Assembly: GCA_910579285.1 (NCBI GenBank)
Contig: CAJTTT010000050.1
Location: 1 to 9,400 of the forward strand
Origin: an uncultured Lachnospiraceae bacterium
GTDB lineage: Bacteria > Bacillota > Clostridia > Lachnospirales > Lachnospiraceae
Direction of reading: 5' to 3'
Length of the DNA: 9,400 bases
The position numbers and the translations under genes are program-made. Shown piece by piece: positions 1-6,588 of this stretch. Each line of letters begins with the position of its first letter. Positions within the stretch are counted from its first letter, which is position 1. The notes beneath the pieces are model-generated. The model was not told the origin of the DNA, ran no database searches, and saw only the letters and a list, made by a program, of their open reading frames with translations.

Positions 1-577
1 CTGCTGGACAGCCTGTTTAACGTTGATATAGGAACAGAGTGGAATTTAAAGACAGGATTATCTGTTTCAATGCCGTTTATCGGATATAGTTGATATAGGA
101 ACAGAGTGGAATTTAAAGCAGTACATAGAGGTGCAACCAGAAAGACCACGACCGCGTTGATATAGGAACAGAGTGGAATTTAAAGATGGACGTTTACAAA
201 TTCTGCTGCAACTTCCGATTTTGTTGATATAGGAACAGAGTGGAATTTAAAGGTAATAAAAATATCATTTTTCTTTACCCTCCCCTCTCGTTGATATAGG
301 AACAGAGTGGAATTTAAAGTTGAAAGTGGTGTGGAGAAACTTAGAATTTAGATGTAGTTGATATAGGAACAGAGTGGAATTTAAAGTTTCCCCGCCTATC
401 GGAAAAGCCCTGTGCAGTCAACGTTGATATAGGAACAGAGTGGAATATAAAGGTGAAAAAGATAATGTCCCCCGGCTTGGTTTCGCTTGTTGATATAGAA
501 ACAGAATGGAATTTAAAGACAACCTGCCGCTCAGAAAGGAAACATAAGTTGAGATAGAATCGGAGTAGGGGCAATTA
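1..577 (+). CRISPR. CRISPR array, trailer end, cut by the left edge
   Basis: Eight good copies of a 30-nt repeat (begins GTTGATATAGG, ends GGAATTTAAAG) start at 22, 89, 156, 223, 290, 357, 423 and 489, followed by a degenerate ninth at 548. Bases 1-21 are probably the end of another spacer, so the array continues to the left. Spacers are 37, 37, 37, 37, 37, 36 and 36 nt, then 29 nt before the last repeat. The first six repeats are identical, the seventh has one change (GGAATATAAAG), the eighth has two, and the ninth matches only about 16 of its first 21 bases. Decay towards the right marks this as the old, trailer end, so leader and cas genes should lie off the left edge. The 3' end ATTTAAAG would be an 8-nt crRNA handle; it resembles the ATTGAAAC/ATTTAAAT ends of type I-B and some type III repeats. 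The type cannot be fixed without cas genes. Confidence 0.97.
548..577 (+). repeat. Degenerate terminal CRISPR repeat
   Basis: This copy keeps the GTTGA-ATAG start and an AGT core but loses the GGAATTTAAAG end. The spacer before it is 29 nt instead of 36-37, so some bases have probably been lost. Recognisable Fic-like coding sequence begins at its right edge, near 572, which makes it the junction between array and gene fragment. Confidence 0.75.
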
Positions 578-912
578 GCTCTCCGTCAATCTTCGTATGG
601 TTGGGAATATGGTGAAAACAGTTATTTCCCTTTTAGCGAAAACTTTTTATCTATGCTTTATATGTGTTATAAGGAACTTGATAAGCGTTTCGCTGTTGTT
701 CACGGAAAAAAGTTACAAAGAAAGCCTGTATTGAGGCTGTAATATTAAATAGTCTGACGCCGATTTCTAAAGCGGAGATATGCAGGATTCCTCCCGATGT
801 GAGTCCAACTACTGTTGAAGCTGTTCTTGGCGCTATGGTGAAAAGTGGCGCGATAAGACGAATCAGAGAATCGAGGGCAACACGATATATTAAGGGATCG
901 TACAAGTGTTGA
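569..912 (+). pseudogene. Fic-family protein remnant (C-terminal part, frameshifted)
   Basis: Two + strand frames joined by one frameshift give about 113 residues that read like the C-terminal end of a Fic/DOC-family protein. The first part (572-712) reads SSYGWEYGENSYFPF, then a helix containing CYKELDKRFAVV. After loss of about one base near 713-716 the frame shifts and continues with TKKACIEAVILNSLTPISKAEI, broken here as LTPISKAEICRIPPDVSP, then TTVEAVLGAMVKSG and RATRYIKG, ending at TGA 910-912. The second half is the winged-helix domain that follows the Fic core in many clostridial members. The catalytic HxFx(D/E)GNGR motif and everything before it are absent, and a TAG at 566-568 closes the frame upstream, so no AMP-transferase activity is possible. 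The family call comes from remembered motifs, not a search. It is probably debris from a larger gene lost by rearrangement at the array end. Confidence 0.75.
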
Positions 913-1167
913 TGAAGAAACTATTATTCTATTTGTGATATGACAAGCGACCCGAACAGATGAAAAACGCAGGATATTGTATTTTGGCGCGAGAAAAAAT
1001 TAGCTGGTGGTATTCGCCAAACGGCATATGTGCAGTCACTCTGTTTTAGAAAAGTGAAATCAGAGCCACGAGTATCTGGGCCGAGCGCCTTTTTTGGTTT
1101 GTAATACTTTACAGTTTTTCCGTAAAGGCTTACTATTTATTTATGTTTATGACTCGTTGAAGCGATA
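913..1167. other. Non-coding stretch, nothing recognised
   Basis: This stretch follows the Fic remnant and precedes two decayed CRISPR repeats. Every frame has early stops, there is no plausible start with a ribosome binding site, and no clear terminator or RNA gene is visible. Its origin is unknown; it is probably decayed accessory DNA. Confidence 0.5.
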
Positions 1168-1197
1168 CGCCATTTAGAACCAGAATGGAATTTAAAC
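1168..1197 (+). repeat. Decayed, isolated CRISPR repeat
   Basis: An ungapped comparison with the array repeat gives about 21 of 30 matches. These include an unbroken run TGGAATTTAAA and CAGA just before it. The first four bases and the last base differ. It lies 590 nt past the last array repeat, in the same orientation. Confidence 0.7.
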
Positions 1198-1227
1198 GGC
1201 GTCCCCAGGATTAGACCGTTCGGGTTT

Positions 1228-1257
1228 GTAGAGATAGCAACAAAGTGGAATGCTAAG
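1228..1257 (+). repeat. Second decayed, isolated CRISPR repeat
   Basis: About 23 of 30 bases match the array repeat without gaps, including AGTGGAAT and most of the 5' half. It is separated from the previous decayed repeat by 30 nt, close to a spacer length, so the pair looks like one repeat-spacer-repeat unit left from an older array end. Confidence 0.7.
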
Positions 1258-1342
1258 GCAACTGTCAGTATTGGCCGGATGTAAATTTTCATGGCAGAAA
1301 TAGTCTGTCTTCGCTTGTAGTGCAGGATCATTATCGCCGGAC

Positions 1343-1372
1343 TTGACAAAAGAATAAATAAACTGGTATGAT
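1343..1372 (+). promoter_or_regulatory. glnA promoter (sigma-A type, extended -10)
   Basis: TTGACA at 1343-1348 and TATGAT at 1367-1372 are separated by 18 nt, with TG at 1364-1365 forming an extended -10. Transcription should start near 1379, giving a leader of about 70 nt. A short inverted repeat, GGTA and TACC around a 6-nt gap (1365-1378), overlaps the -10 and could be an operator, though it is too short to rely on. No GlnR/TnrA-like TGTNA-N7-TNACA site was seen. Confidence 0.8.
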
Positions 1373-1383
1373 TGTACCGAACA

Positions 1384-1412
1384 AGGGCGTTCTTACAGGG
1401 ATAGAACGCCCT
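1384..1412 (+). promoter_or_regulatory. glnA leader hairpin with ACAGGG loop
   Basis: AGGGCGTTCT (1384-1393) pairs perfectly with AGAACGCCCT (1403-1412). An added T1394-A1401 pair, with T1402 bulged, would close a six-base loop ACAGGG. RNA targets of ANTAR proteins have hexaloops with A at position 1 and G at position 4, and this loop fits. The next gene after glnA encodes an ANTAR protein. The hairpin is followed by AAAATTATG rather than a T-run, so it is not an ordinary terminator. A second hairpin, normal for ANTAR targets, is not evident in the short leader. The hairpin is seen; the role is inference. Confidence 0.6.
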
Positions 1413-1449
1413 AAAATTATGCTTATAGGCGTGGAAAGGGAGGCGCTGC

Positions 1450-2784
1450 ATGAGAAAAAACTATAGCAGGGAAGAGATTTTGAAGCTGGTCGAAGAGGAG
1501 GATGTGGAATTTATCAGACTCCAGTTTACAGACATTTTTGGAAATCTGAAAAATGTGGCCATCACGGCGGGCCAGCTTGAGAAAGCTCTCGACAACGACT
1601 GCATGTTTGATGGTTCCTCAATTGAAGGATTTGCTGATGTGGAGGAGTCAGACATGTATCTGCATCCCGATTACAGCACGCTGGAAATTTTTCCGTGGAG
1701 ACCCCAGCAGGGAAAGGTCGCCAGACTGATCTGTGATGTGTACCGTCCCGACAGAACTCCTTTTGCAGGAGATCCCCGTTATGTCCTAAAGCGGGCAGTC
1801 AAAGAGGCGGAAGAGATGGGCTTTACGTTCCGGGTGGGGGCAGAGTGCGAGTTTTTCCTGTTCCATCTGGATGACAACGGCATGCCGACTACGCTTACCC
1901 ATGAAAAGGCGGGATACTTTGATGTGGGACCGGCGGATTTTGGGGAAAATGCAAGGCGGGATATGGTGCTGACGCTGGAAGACATGGGATTTGTGGTGGA
2001 GGCTTCCCATCACGATGTGGCGCCGGCCCAGCATGAGATTAGCTTTCGGTATGACGAGGCGTTAACGACAGCGGACAACATTATGACATTTCGTCTGGCG
2101 GTCAGAACCATCGCAAAAAGGCACGGGCTTCATGCTACCTTTATGCCAAAACCCAAATTTGGGGTGAATGGATCCGGCATGCATATCAACATGTCCCTGT
2201 TAAAAGAAGGCAGAAATATTTTTGCGGAGGAAAAGGACGCAAATGGGTTAAGCAGTGAGGCATATGCTTTTCTTGGCGGGATTATGGAGCATATGCGCGG
2301 GATGACAGCAGTTACGAACCCGATTGTAAATTCCTATAAAAGGCTTGTCCCCGGTTTTGAGGCGCCGGCATATATCGCCTGGAGCACGACCAACAGAAGT
2401 TCTCTGATCCGTATTCCGGCGGCCAGAGGGGAGGCAGTGCGGATAGAGCTTCGCAGTCCCGATCCGACGGCAAATCCCTATCTGGCGCTGGCGGCGATCC
2501 TTCGGGCCGGCCTTGACGGAATCAGGAGACAGGTGTCTGTGCCGGAGCGCGTGGACTGTAATATTTTCCGCATGAGCGAACAGGAGCGGAGCAAACGGAA
2601 GCTGGAAGAGCTGCCGGGGACGCTTGCCGAGGCTGTGTCATGCATGGAAAAGGATTCGTTTATGAAGGACACACTGGGAGAGCATATTTTCACGAAATAT
2701 GTTGCACAGAAAAAGGAGGATTGGAACCGCTACCGCAGTCAGATTACGGATTGGGAGATCAATGAGTATCTGAATCGGTTTTAA
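1450..2784 (+). CDS. glnA: Glutamine synthetase, type I (GSI-alpha)
   Basis: This cytoplasmic enzyme makes glutamine from glutamate, ammonia and ATP and is the main entry point for ammonia. It has 444 residues, the size of the Gram-positive GSI-alpha form. The N-terminal beta-grasp domain holds DGSSIEGF (54-61). The catalytic domain follows, with metal and substrate residues in GAECEFFLF (E132, E134), EASHHDVAPAQHE (E184, E196), NGSGMH (H245), the glutamate flap SYKRLVPGFEAP (E304), NRSSLIRIP (315-323) and RIELRSPDP (E333, R335). ATG 1450 is preceded by AGGGAGG at 1436-1442. The position matching Bacillus subtilis Arg62, which takes part in glutamine feedback inhibition, appears to be Asp63 here. 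No terminator follows, and an ANTAR regulator gene lies 73 nt downstream. Regulation probably acts through the promoter and leader hairpin upstream. Confidence 0.97.
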   Translation: MRKNYSREEILKLVEEEDVEFIRLQFTDIFGNLKNVAITAGQLEKALDNDCMFDGSSIEGFADVEESDMYLHPDYSTLEIFPWRPQQGKVARLICDVYRPDRTPFAGDPRYVLKRAVKEAEEMGFTFRVGAECEFFLFHLDDNGMPTTLTHEKAGYFDVGPADFGENARRDMVLTLEDMGFVVEASHHDVAPAQHEISFRYDEALTTADNIMTFRLAVRTIAKRHGLHATFMPKPKFGVNGSGMHINMSLLKEGRNIFAEEKDANGLSSEAYAFLGGIMEHMRGMTAVTNPIVNSYKRLVPGFEAPAYIAWSTTNRSSLIRIPAARGEAVRIELRSPDPTANPYLALAAILRAGLDGIRRQVSVPERVDCNIFRMSEQERSKRKLEELPGTLAEAVSCMEKDSFMKDTLGEHIFTKYVAQKKEDWNRYRSQITDWEINEYLNRF

Positions 2785-2799
2785 AGATTGTGCAGTGTG

Positions 2800-2828
2800 T
2801 TGCCGGCTAAAATGAAATAGCGTATAGT
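2800..2828 (+). promoter_or_regulatory. Possible promoter for the ANTAR gene
   Basis: TTGCCG (2800-2805) and TATAGT (2823-2828) are 17 nt apart in the glnA-ANTAR gap. The match is moderate. With no terminator after glnA, the regulator could be made both from glnA read-through and from this site. Confidence 0.35.
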
Positions 2829-2857
2829 TTTCGCGGTGACAGGAAGGGGGTGAGCGT

Positions 2858-3406
2858 GTGTTTCACATCATAGTGGTTTTGCCAAAGCCTGAAGACGCGA
2901 AAGGTATCCGCAATCTGCTGATCAAAAACGGGTTCCATGTTGACGGCGTGTGTGCGACCGGCTCTCAGGCCCTTAGCAGGATGGAGGATTTCAATGACGG
3001 ACTTGTGATCTGCAGTTACAGAATGTCCGATATGATGTACAGTGAACTGCACGCCTGCCTTCCGAAAGGATTTGAGATGCTGCTGTTAGCCTCCGCGAAT
3101 ATACTCAGAGAGTGTGATCTGCGAAATATAATGAGCCTTGCCATGCCGCTTAAGGTACATGATCTGATCAACACGGTGGATATGATGGGGCGGGCCATCG
3201 AGCGGCGCAGACATCGGCAGAGACAGCGTCCCAGGGAACGCAGCGCACAGGAGGAAGATCTGATCAGGGAGGCCAAGGCGCTTCTGATGAACCGCAATCA
3301 TATGACGGAGGAGGAAGCCCACCGCTATCTGCAAAAATGCAGTATGGACAGCGGCACCAATTTGGTGGAGGAGGCCCGGATGGTTCTCACCATGATGCGG
3401 ACGTGA
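2858..3406 (+). CDS. ANTAR-domain RNA-binding regulator with pseudo-receiver domain
   Basis: This 182-residue protein has a receiver-like N-terminal domain (about 1-115), a basic linker (about 115-128, rich in Arg) and a C-terminal ANTAR domain (about 130-180). The ANTAR part is recognised by IREAKALLMNRNHMTEEEAH, then the YLQKCSMDSG and LVEEARMVL helices. ANTAR proteins bind paired RNA hairpins and prevent transcription termination. The receiver fold seems degenerate: the usual acidic pair after strand 1 reads VLPKPED, the phospho-Asp position before YRM is Ser53, and the conserved Lys is followed by Val instead of Pro. Phosphorylation control is therefore unlikely, and a ligand or partner protein may signal instead. 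The start is GTG 2858, with AGGAAGGGGG at 2841-2850; no in-frame ATG lies nearby. Its place behind glnA suggests nitrogen control, with the glnA leader hairpin as a candidate target. Confidence 0.9.
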   Translation: MFHIIVVLPKPEDAKGIRNLLIKNGFHVDGVCATGSQALSRMEDFNDGLVICSYRMSDMMYSELHACLPKGFEMLLLASANILRECDLRNIMSLAMPLKVHDLINTVDMMGRAIERRRHRQRQRPRERSAQEEDLIREAKALLMNRNHMTEEEAHRYLQKCSMDSGTNLVEEARMVLTMMRT

Positions 3407-3691
3407 CAGCCGCACAGCGGGATAGACAAACGCGTGGCCGGGAGCAATATAAAAGTGCAGGTGACGGCATTATGCTTGCAGATAGATCAACGCCGGAGCG
3501 CTGCGGGAGCATGCGTGCAGTGTATGATATGGTAGCATTTTGGCAGGGATGGATGTATACTTGAAAGAAACTGGAAAATGGTGCAGGAGCATCACAGATA
3601 TGCCGTGATGGCGCGTGGATCTGTTTGTGCGAAACGGCAGTTGAGATTTGTGCGACAGTCATCGCATGGATGCTCCAGAATGGAGATGGAC
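3407..3691. other. Gap between ANTAR gene and dapF, no gene seen
   Basis: These 285 nt contain short open frames in several directions but none has a good start site or recognisable protein. A TATACT at 3556-3561 has no convincing -35 partner. TGCCGT (3601-3606) and ACGGCA (3634-3639) form a weak inverted repeat. A dapF promoter probably lies here but cannot be placed. Confidence 0.4.
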
Positions 3692-4534
3692 ATGAAATTC
3701 ACGAAAATGCAGGGCTGCGGCAACGATTATGTCTATGTTGACGGAAGCCGTGAGCAGATCCCGCAGGAGGAGAAGCCGGAACTGGTCCGCCGTCTGAGTG
3801 ACAGACACTTTGGCATCGGCGGGGACGGGGTAATCTTTATCAACCCTTCCGACGAGGCGGATTTTGAGATGGAGATGTACAATGCGGACGGCAGCAGGTC
3901 GGAGATGTGCGGCAACGGCATCCGCTGTGTGGGAAAATTCGTTTATGACAAAGGGCTCACGGACAAAACTGACATAACTGTCATAAGCGCGGGGAGCATA
4001 AAGTATCTGACGCTTTTGGTGAAAGACGGAAAAGTGGAGCAGATAAAGGTCAATATGGGCGCGCCGGAGCTGAAAGCGGCGCTGGTGCCTGTAGTCAGCG
4101 AGAACGAGCGGGTGATCGGCGAGCAGATTCATGTGCAGGGAAAAGACTATAAAATGACATGTGTGTCAATGGGCAATCCCCACGCCGTGGTCTTTATGGA
4201 TGGGGTGGAAACACTTGCCATAGAGGAGATCGGGCCTTATTTTGAAAACCACGAGCGGTTTCCCAGGCGGACGAACACGGAGTTTGTGGAAGTGATCGAC
4301 ACAACGACCGTGCGCATGCGGGTCTGGGAGCGGGGAACAGGGGAAACACTTGCCTGCGGCACAGGCGCATGTGCGGTGGTGGCAGCCTGTGTCTTGAACG
4401 GACTGACGGAAGAGACCGTTACGGTAAAGCTTCTGGGCGGCGATCTCACTGTCACCTGGGACAGGGCGGCGGATCTGATCTATATGACAGGGCCTGCGGT
4501 TACGGTTTTCGAGGGTGAAATACGGGAAGGATGA
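3692..4534 (+). CDS. dapF: Diaminopimelate epimerase
   Basis: DapF interconverts LL- and meso-diaminopimelate without a cofactor, supplying the cell wall and the last step to lysine. The 280-residue protein has normal length and the two-lobed fold with one catalytic Cys per lobe: Cys73 in SEMCGNGIRC and Cys222 in ETLACGTGAC. Other family blocks are QGCGNDYVYVDG (7-18), HFGIGGDGV (39-47), YNADGSRSEMCGNG, GNPHAVVF (161-168) and VWERGTGETLACGTG. The open frame extends upstream to 3578, but ATG 3692 is chosen because homologues begin MKFTKMQGCGND and GGAG at 3682-3685 is well placed. The upstream stretch does not look conserved. dapL follows after 43 nt and acts on the same pathway, so the two are probably cotranscribed. 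Confidence 0.95.
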   Translation: MKFTKMQGCGNDYVYVDGSREQIPQEEKPELVRRLSDRHFGIGGDGVIFINPSDEADFEMEMYNADGSRSEMCGNGIRCVGKFVYDKGLTDKTDITVISAGSIKYLTLLVKDGKVEQIKVNMGAPELKAALVPVVSENERVIGEQIHVQGKDYKMTCVSMGNPHAVVFMDGVETLAIEEIGPYFENHERFPRRTNTEFVEVIDTTTVRMRVWERGTGETLACGTGACAVVAACVLNGLTEETVTVKLLGGDLTVTWDRAADLIYMTGPAVTVFEGEIREG

Positions 4535-4577
4535 CCTGAGAGGTATACTTGATGAAGCAAGGAAGGATCTGAAAAAT

Positions 4578-5798
4578 ATGGTAAAAGTAAATGACAATTA
4601 TTTAAAACTGCCGGGAAGTTACTTGTTTTCTACCATTGGGAAAAAGGTGAACGCTTACGCGGCGGCTAACCCGGACAAAAAAATAATCCGGCTCGGGATC
4701 GGCGATGTGACAAGGCCGCTTACCCCTGCGGTGATCAGCGCGCTGCACGGGGCGGTGGACGAGATGGCGGATGAGAAAACCTTCCGCGGTTATGCGCCGG
4801 ATTTAGGCTACGAATTTTTGAGAAGCGCTATTGCAGAAAATGATTATAGGGCCAGGGGCTGTCAGATTGGGGCGGACGAAATTTTTGTGTCTGACGGGGC
4901 AAAGTGCGATTCCGGCAACATTCAGGAGATTTTTGCCACGGACAATAAGATTGCAGTCTGTGATCCCGTCTATCCTGTGTATGTGGACACCAATGTGATG
5001 GCTGGCAGGACAGGTGTCTATGATGAGAATACGGGTAACTGGAGCGATGTGATCTACATGCCCTGCACAGCGGAAAACGGCTTTGCGCCGGAGCTTCCAA
5101 AGACGGTGCCGGATCTGATTTACCTGTGTTTTCCGAACAATCCTACGGGATCCACCATCACGAAAGCACAGCTGCAGGAGTGGGTGGATTATGCCAACAA
5201 AAACGGTTCCGTCATCATCTATGACGCGGCTTACGAGGCATATATTTCCGAGGCGGACGTACCCCACAGCATTTACGAGTGTGAGGGGGCGAGAACATGC
5301 GCCATAGAGCTTCGCTCCTTCTCCAAGAACGCGGGCTTTACCGGTGTGCGCCTGGGCTTTACCGTGGTACCCAGGGAGCTTAAGGCGGGTGAGATATCGC
5401 TTCACGCACTCTGGGCAAGGAGACACGGTACAAAGTACAACGGCGCGCCTTACATGATCCAGCGGGCGGGCGAAGCGGTTTATAGTGAGGCAGGAAAGAA
5501 AGAGACGCGGGAACTGGTTGCCTATTATATGAAGAATGCGGCCTATATTCTGGAAGGCCTCAAAAGCGCGGGATATACGGTATCCGGCGGCGTCAATGCG
5601 CCGTATATCTGGCTGAAAGCGCCGGACGGCATGACGAGCTGGGAGTTCTTTGATTATCTTCTGGAGACGGCAAACGTGGTCGGCACGCCCGGATCGGGAT
5701 TTGGGCCGAGCGGCGAGACGTATTTCCGGCTGACGGCGTTTGGAAGCTATGAGAACACCGTGGAGGCGGTGGACCGAATTAAGAAGCTGGGGGCGTAA
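4578..5798 (+). CDS. dapL: LL-diaminopimelate aminotransferase
   Basis: DapL is a PLP-dependent class I/II aminotransferase that converts tetrahydrodipicolinate straight to LL-diaminopimelate using glutamate, skipping the acylated intermediates of the DapD/DapC/DapE route. The 406-residue protein matches family length. It starts MVKVNDNYLKLPGSYLF, then IRLGIGDVTRPL (37-48), FVSDGAKCDSGN (103-114), CDPVYPVYVD (128-137), FPNNPTG (185-191), YDAAYEAY (215-222) and RSFSKNAGFTG (246-256) with the Schiff-base Lys250; R384 in YFRLTAFG should bind the substrate carboxylate. The frame stays open back to 4515, which would overlap dapF, but ATG 4578 fits the conserved N-terminus and has GGAAGG at 4561-4566 (11-nt gap). 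dapF lies directly upstream, so LL-DAP passes to its epimerase. The gene for a histidine phosphatase follows after 3 nt. Confidence 0.95.
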   Translation: MVKVNDNYLKLPGSYLFSTIGKKVNAYAAANPDKKIIRLGIGDVTRPLTPAVISALHGAVDEMADEKTFRGYAPDLGYEFLRSAIAENDYRARGCQIGADEIFVSDGAKCDSGNIQEIFATDNKIAVCDPVYPVYVDTNVMAGRTGVYDENTGNWSDVIYMPCTAENGFAPELPKTVPDLIYLCFPNNPTGSTITKAQLQEWVDYANKNGSVIIYDAAYEAYISEADVPHSIYECEGARTCAIELRSFSKNAGFTGVRLGFTVVPRELKAGEISLHALWARRHGTKYNGAPYMIQRAGEAVYSEAGKKETRELVAYYMKNAAYILEGLKSAGYTVSGGVNAPYIWLKAPDGMTSWEFFDYLLETANVVGTPGSGFGPSGETYFRLTAFGSYENTVEAVDRIKKLGA

Positions 5799-5801
5799 GA
5801 C

Positions 5802-6440
5802 ATGGATATCTATTTACTGCGGCACGGGGAGACGGACTGGAATAAGAAACGGCTTCTGCAGGGTCATACGGACATTCCATTGAATGAAAGGGGAAGAGCG
5901 CAGGTGGAAGATACCGTGCGCAGGCTGCGTGCGCTTGGCGTGAGGATGGACGCTGTCGTTTCCAGTCCCTTGAAGAGGGCGAGAGAAACCGCAGAGATTG
6001 CGGCGCGCATACTGGAATATCCACGGGAGAAGATTGTCGTGGAAGACCTTCTCATTGAGCGCGGTTTTGGCGAGGGGGAAGGCATGCTGTTGGAGGAGAT
6101 GAAGGAGCAGTATCCCGATAGGGACTGCCCCGGCATGGAGTCCAGAGAGGAACTGGTAAGGCGTGGCGGACAGGCATTCCAAAAAATAACGAGAGTTTTC
6201 TTTGGCGCGGAACGGATTCTTCTGACAGCGCACGGGGCAGTTCTGTTTGCTCTTTTAGAAGCGGTCTCAGAGGAGACAATTCCCTATACGGGGCGAGCAG
6301 CATGTATCACCCAGGGCAGCATTTACCGGATCCGCAGGGAGGATGGAAAGATTTCTTTTGCCGCTTATGAGGAAGAATCGGGCGGCTTTGTGGGGCTGGA
6401 CGCGGCCGGAATCGGCCGTTTGGCAAAAATATATCTGTGA
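5802..6440 (+). CDS. Histidine phosphatase (phosphoglycerate mutase-like)
   Basis: This 212-residue cytoplasmic protein belongs to the branch-1 histidine phosphatase superfamily. The N-terminal LLRHGETDWN carries the phospho-accepting His8 with Arg7. SSPLKRARETAEI (54-66) supplies the second Arg, IERGFGEGEG (85-94) the likely acid Glu86, and LLTAHGAVL (140-148) the second catalytic His144. The family includes cofactor-dependent mutases and small-molecule phosphatases such as CobC and PhoE types; length and loop pattern favour a broad or unknown phosphatase over glycolytic GpmA. The substrate cannot be told from sequence. It begins 3 nt after the dapL stop, with a G-rich site inside the end of dapL, so it is likely translationally coupled to dapF-dapL. 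No role in the DAP pathway is known to me. No clear terminator follows. Confidence 0.88.
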   Translation: MDIYLLRHGETDWNKKRLLQGHTDIPLNERGRAQVEDTVRRLRALGVRMDAVVSSPLKRARETAEIAARILEYPREKIVVEDLLIERGFGEGEGMLLEEMKEQYPDRDCPGMESREELVRRGGQAFQKITRVFFGAERILLTAHGAVLFALLEAVSEETIPYTGRAACITQGSIYRIRREDGKISFAAYEEESGGFVGLDAAGIGRLAKIYL

Positions 6441-6553
6441 GTTTCACAACCGTTTCAGTACCCTGTCTGATGGCAAATTTTTGGGCGTTAATGCTATTCT
6501 TTCGAGGGTAAACGTTGTATTTTTTATCGTACACGATTTCTTTAAAAAAGGAC

Positions 6554-6582
6554 TTGCACATTGGCAGGAATTGTGTTATACA
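6554..6582 (+). promoter_or_regulatory. Promoter of the aspS-gatCA operon
   Basis: TTGCAC (6554-6559) and TATACA (6577-6582) are 17 nt apart, with TG at 6574-6575 making an extended -10. The start point would be near 6589, placing the whole T-box leader inside the transcript. Confidence 0.7.
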
Positions 6583-6588
6583 TGTATA

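Noticed and set aside
341..574. Reverse-strand open frame with a repeating FKFHSVPIST peptide
   Set aside because: It is the translated CRISPR repeat; the periodicity is that of the array, and the frame has no ribosome binding site.
953..963. CGAACAGATGA as a further decayed CRISPR repeat
   Set aside because: Only about ten bases resemble the repeat and both flanks fail to match; chance similarity is likely.
1137..1451. Reverse-strand open frame of 104 codons across the glnA promoter
   Set aside because: It covers decayed repeats, the glnA promoter and the leader hairpin, resembles no protein and lies opposite a well-supported promoter.
3556..3561. TATACT as the -10 of a dapF promoter
   Set aside because: The sequence 17 nt upstream (TAGCAT) is a poor -35 and there is no extended -10.
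4515..4577. Upstream extension of DapL to 4515, overlapping dapF
   Set aside because: Conserved homologues begin at MVKVNDNYLKLPGSY, and ATG 4578 has its own ribosome binding site.
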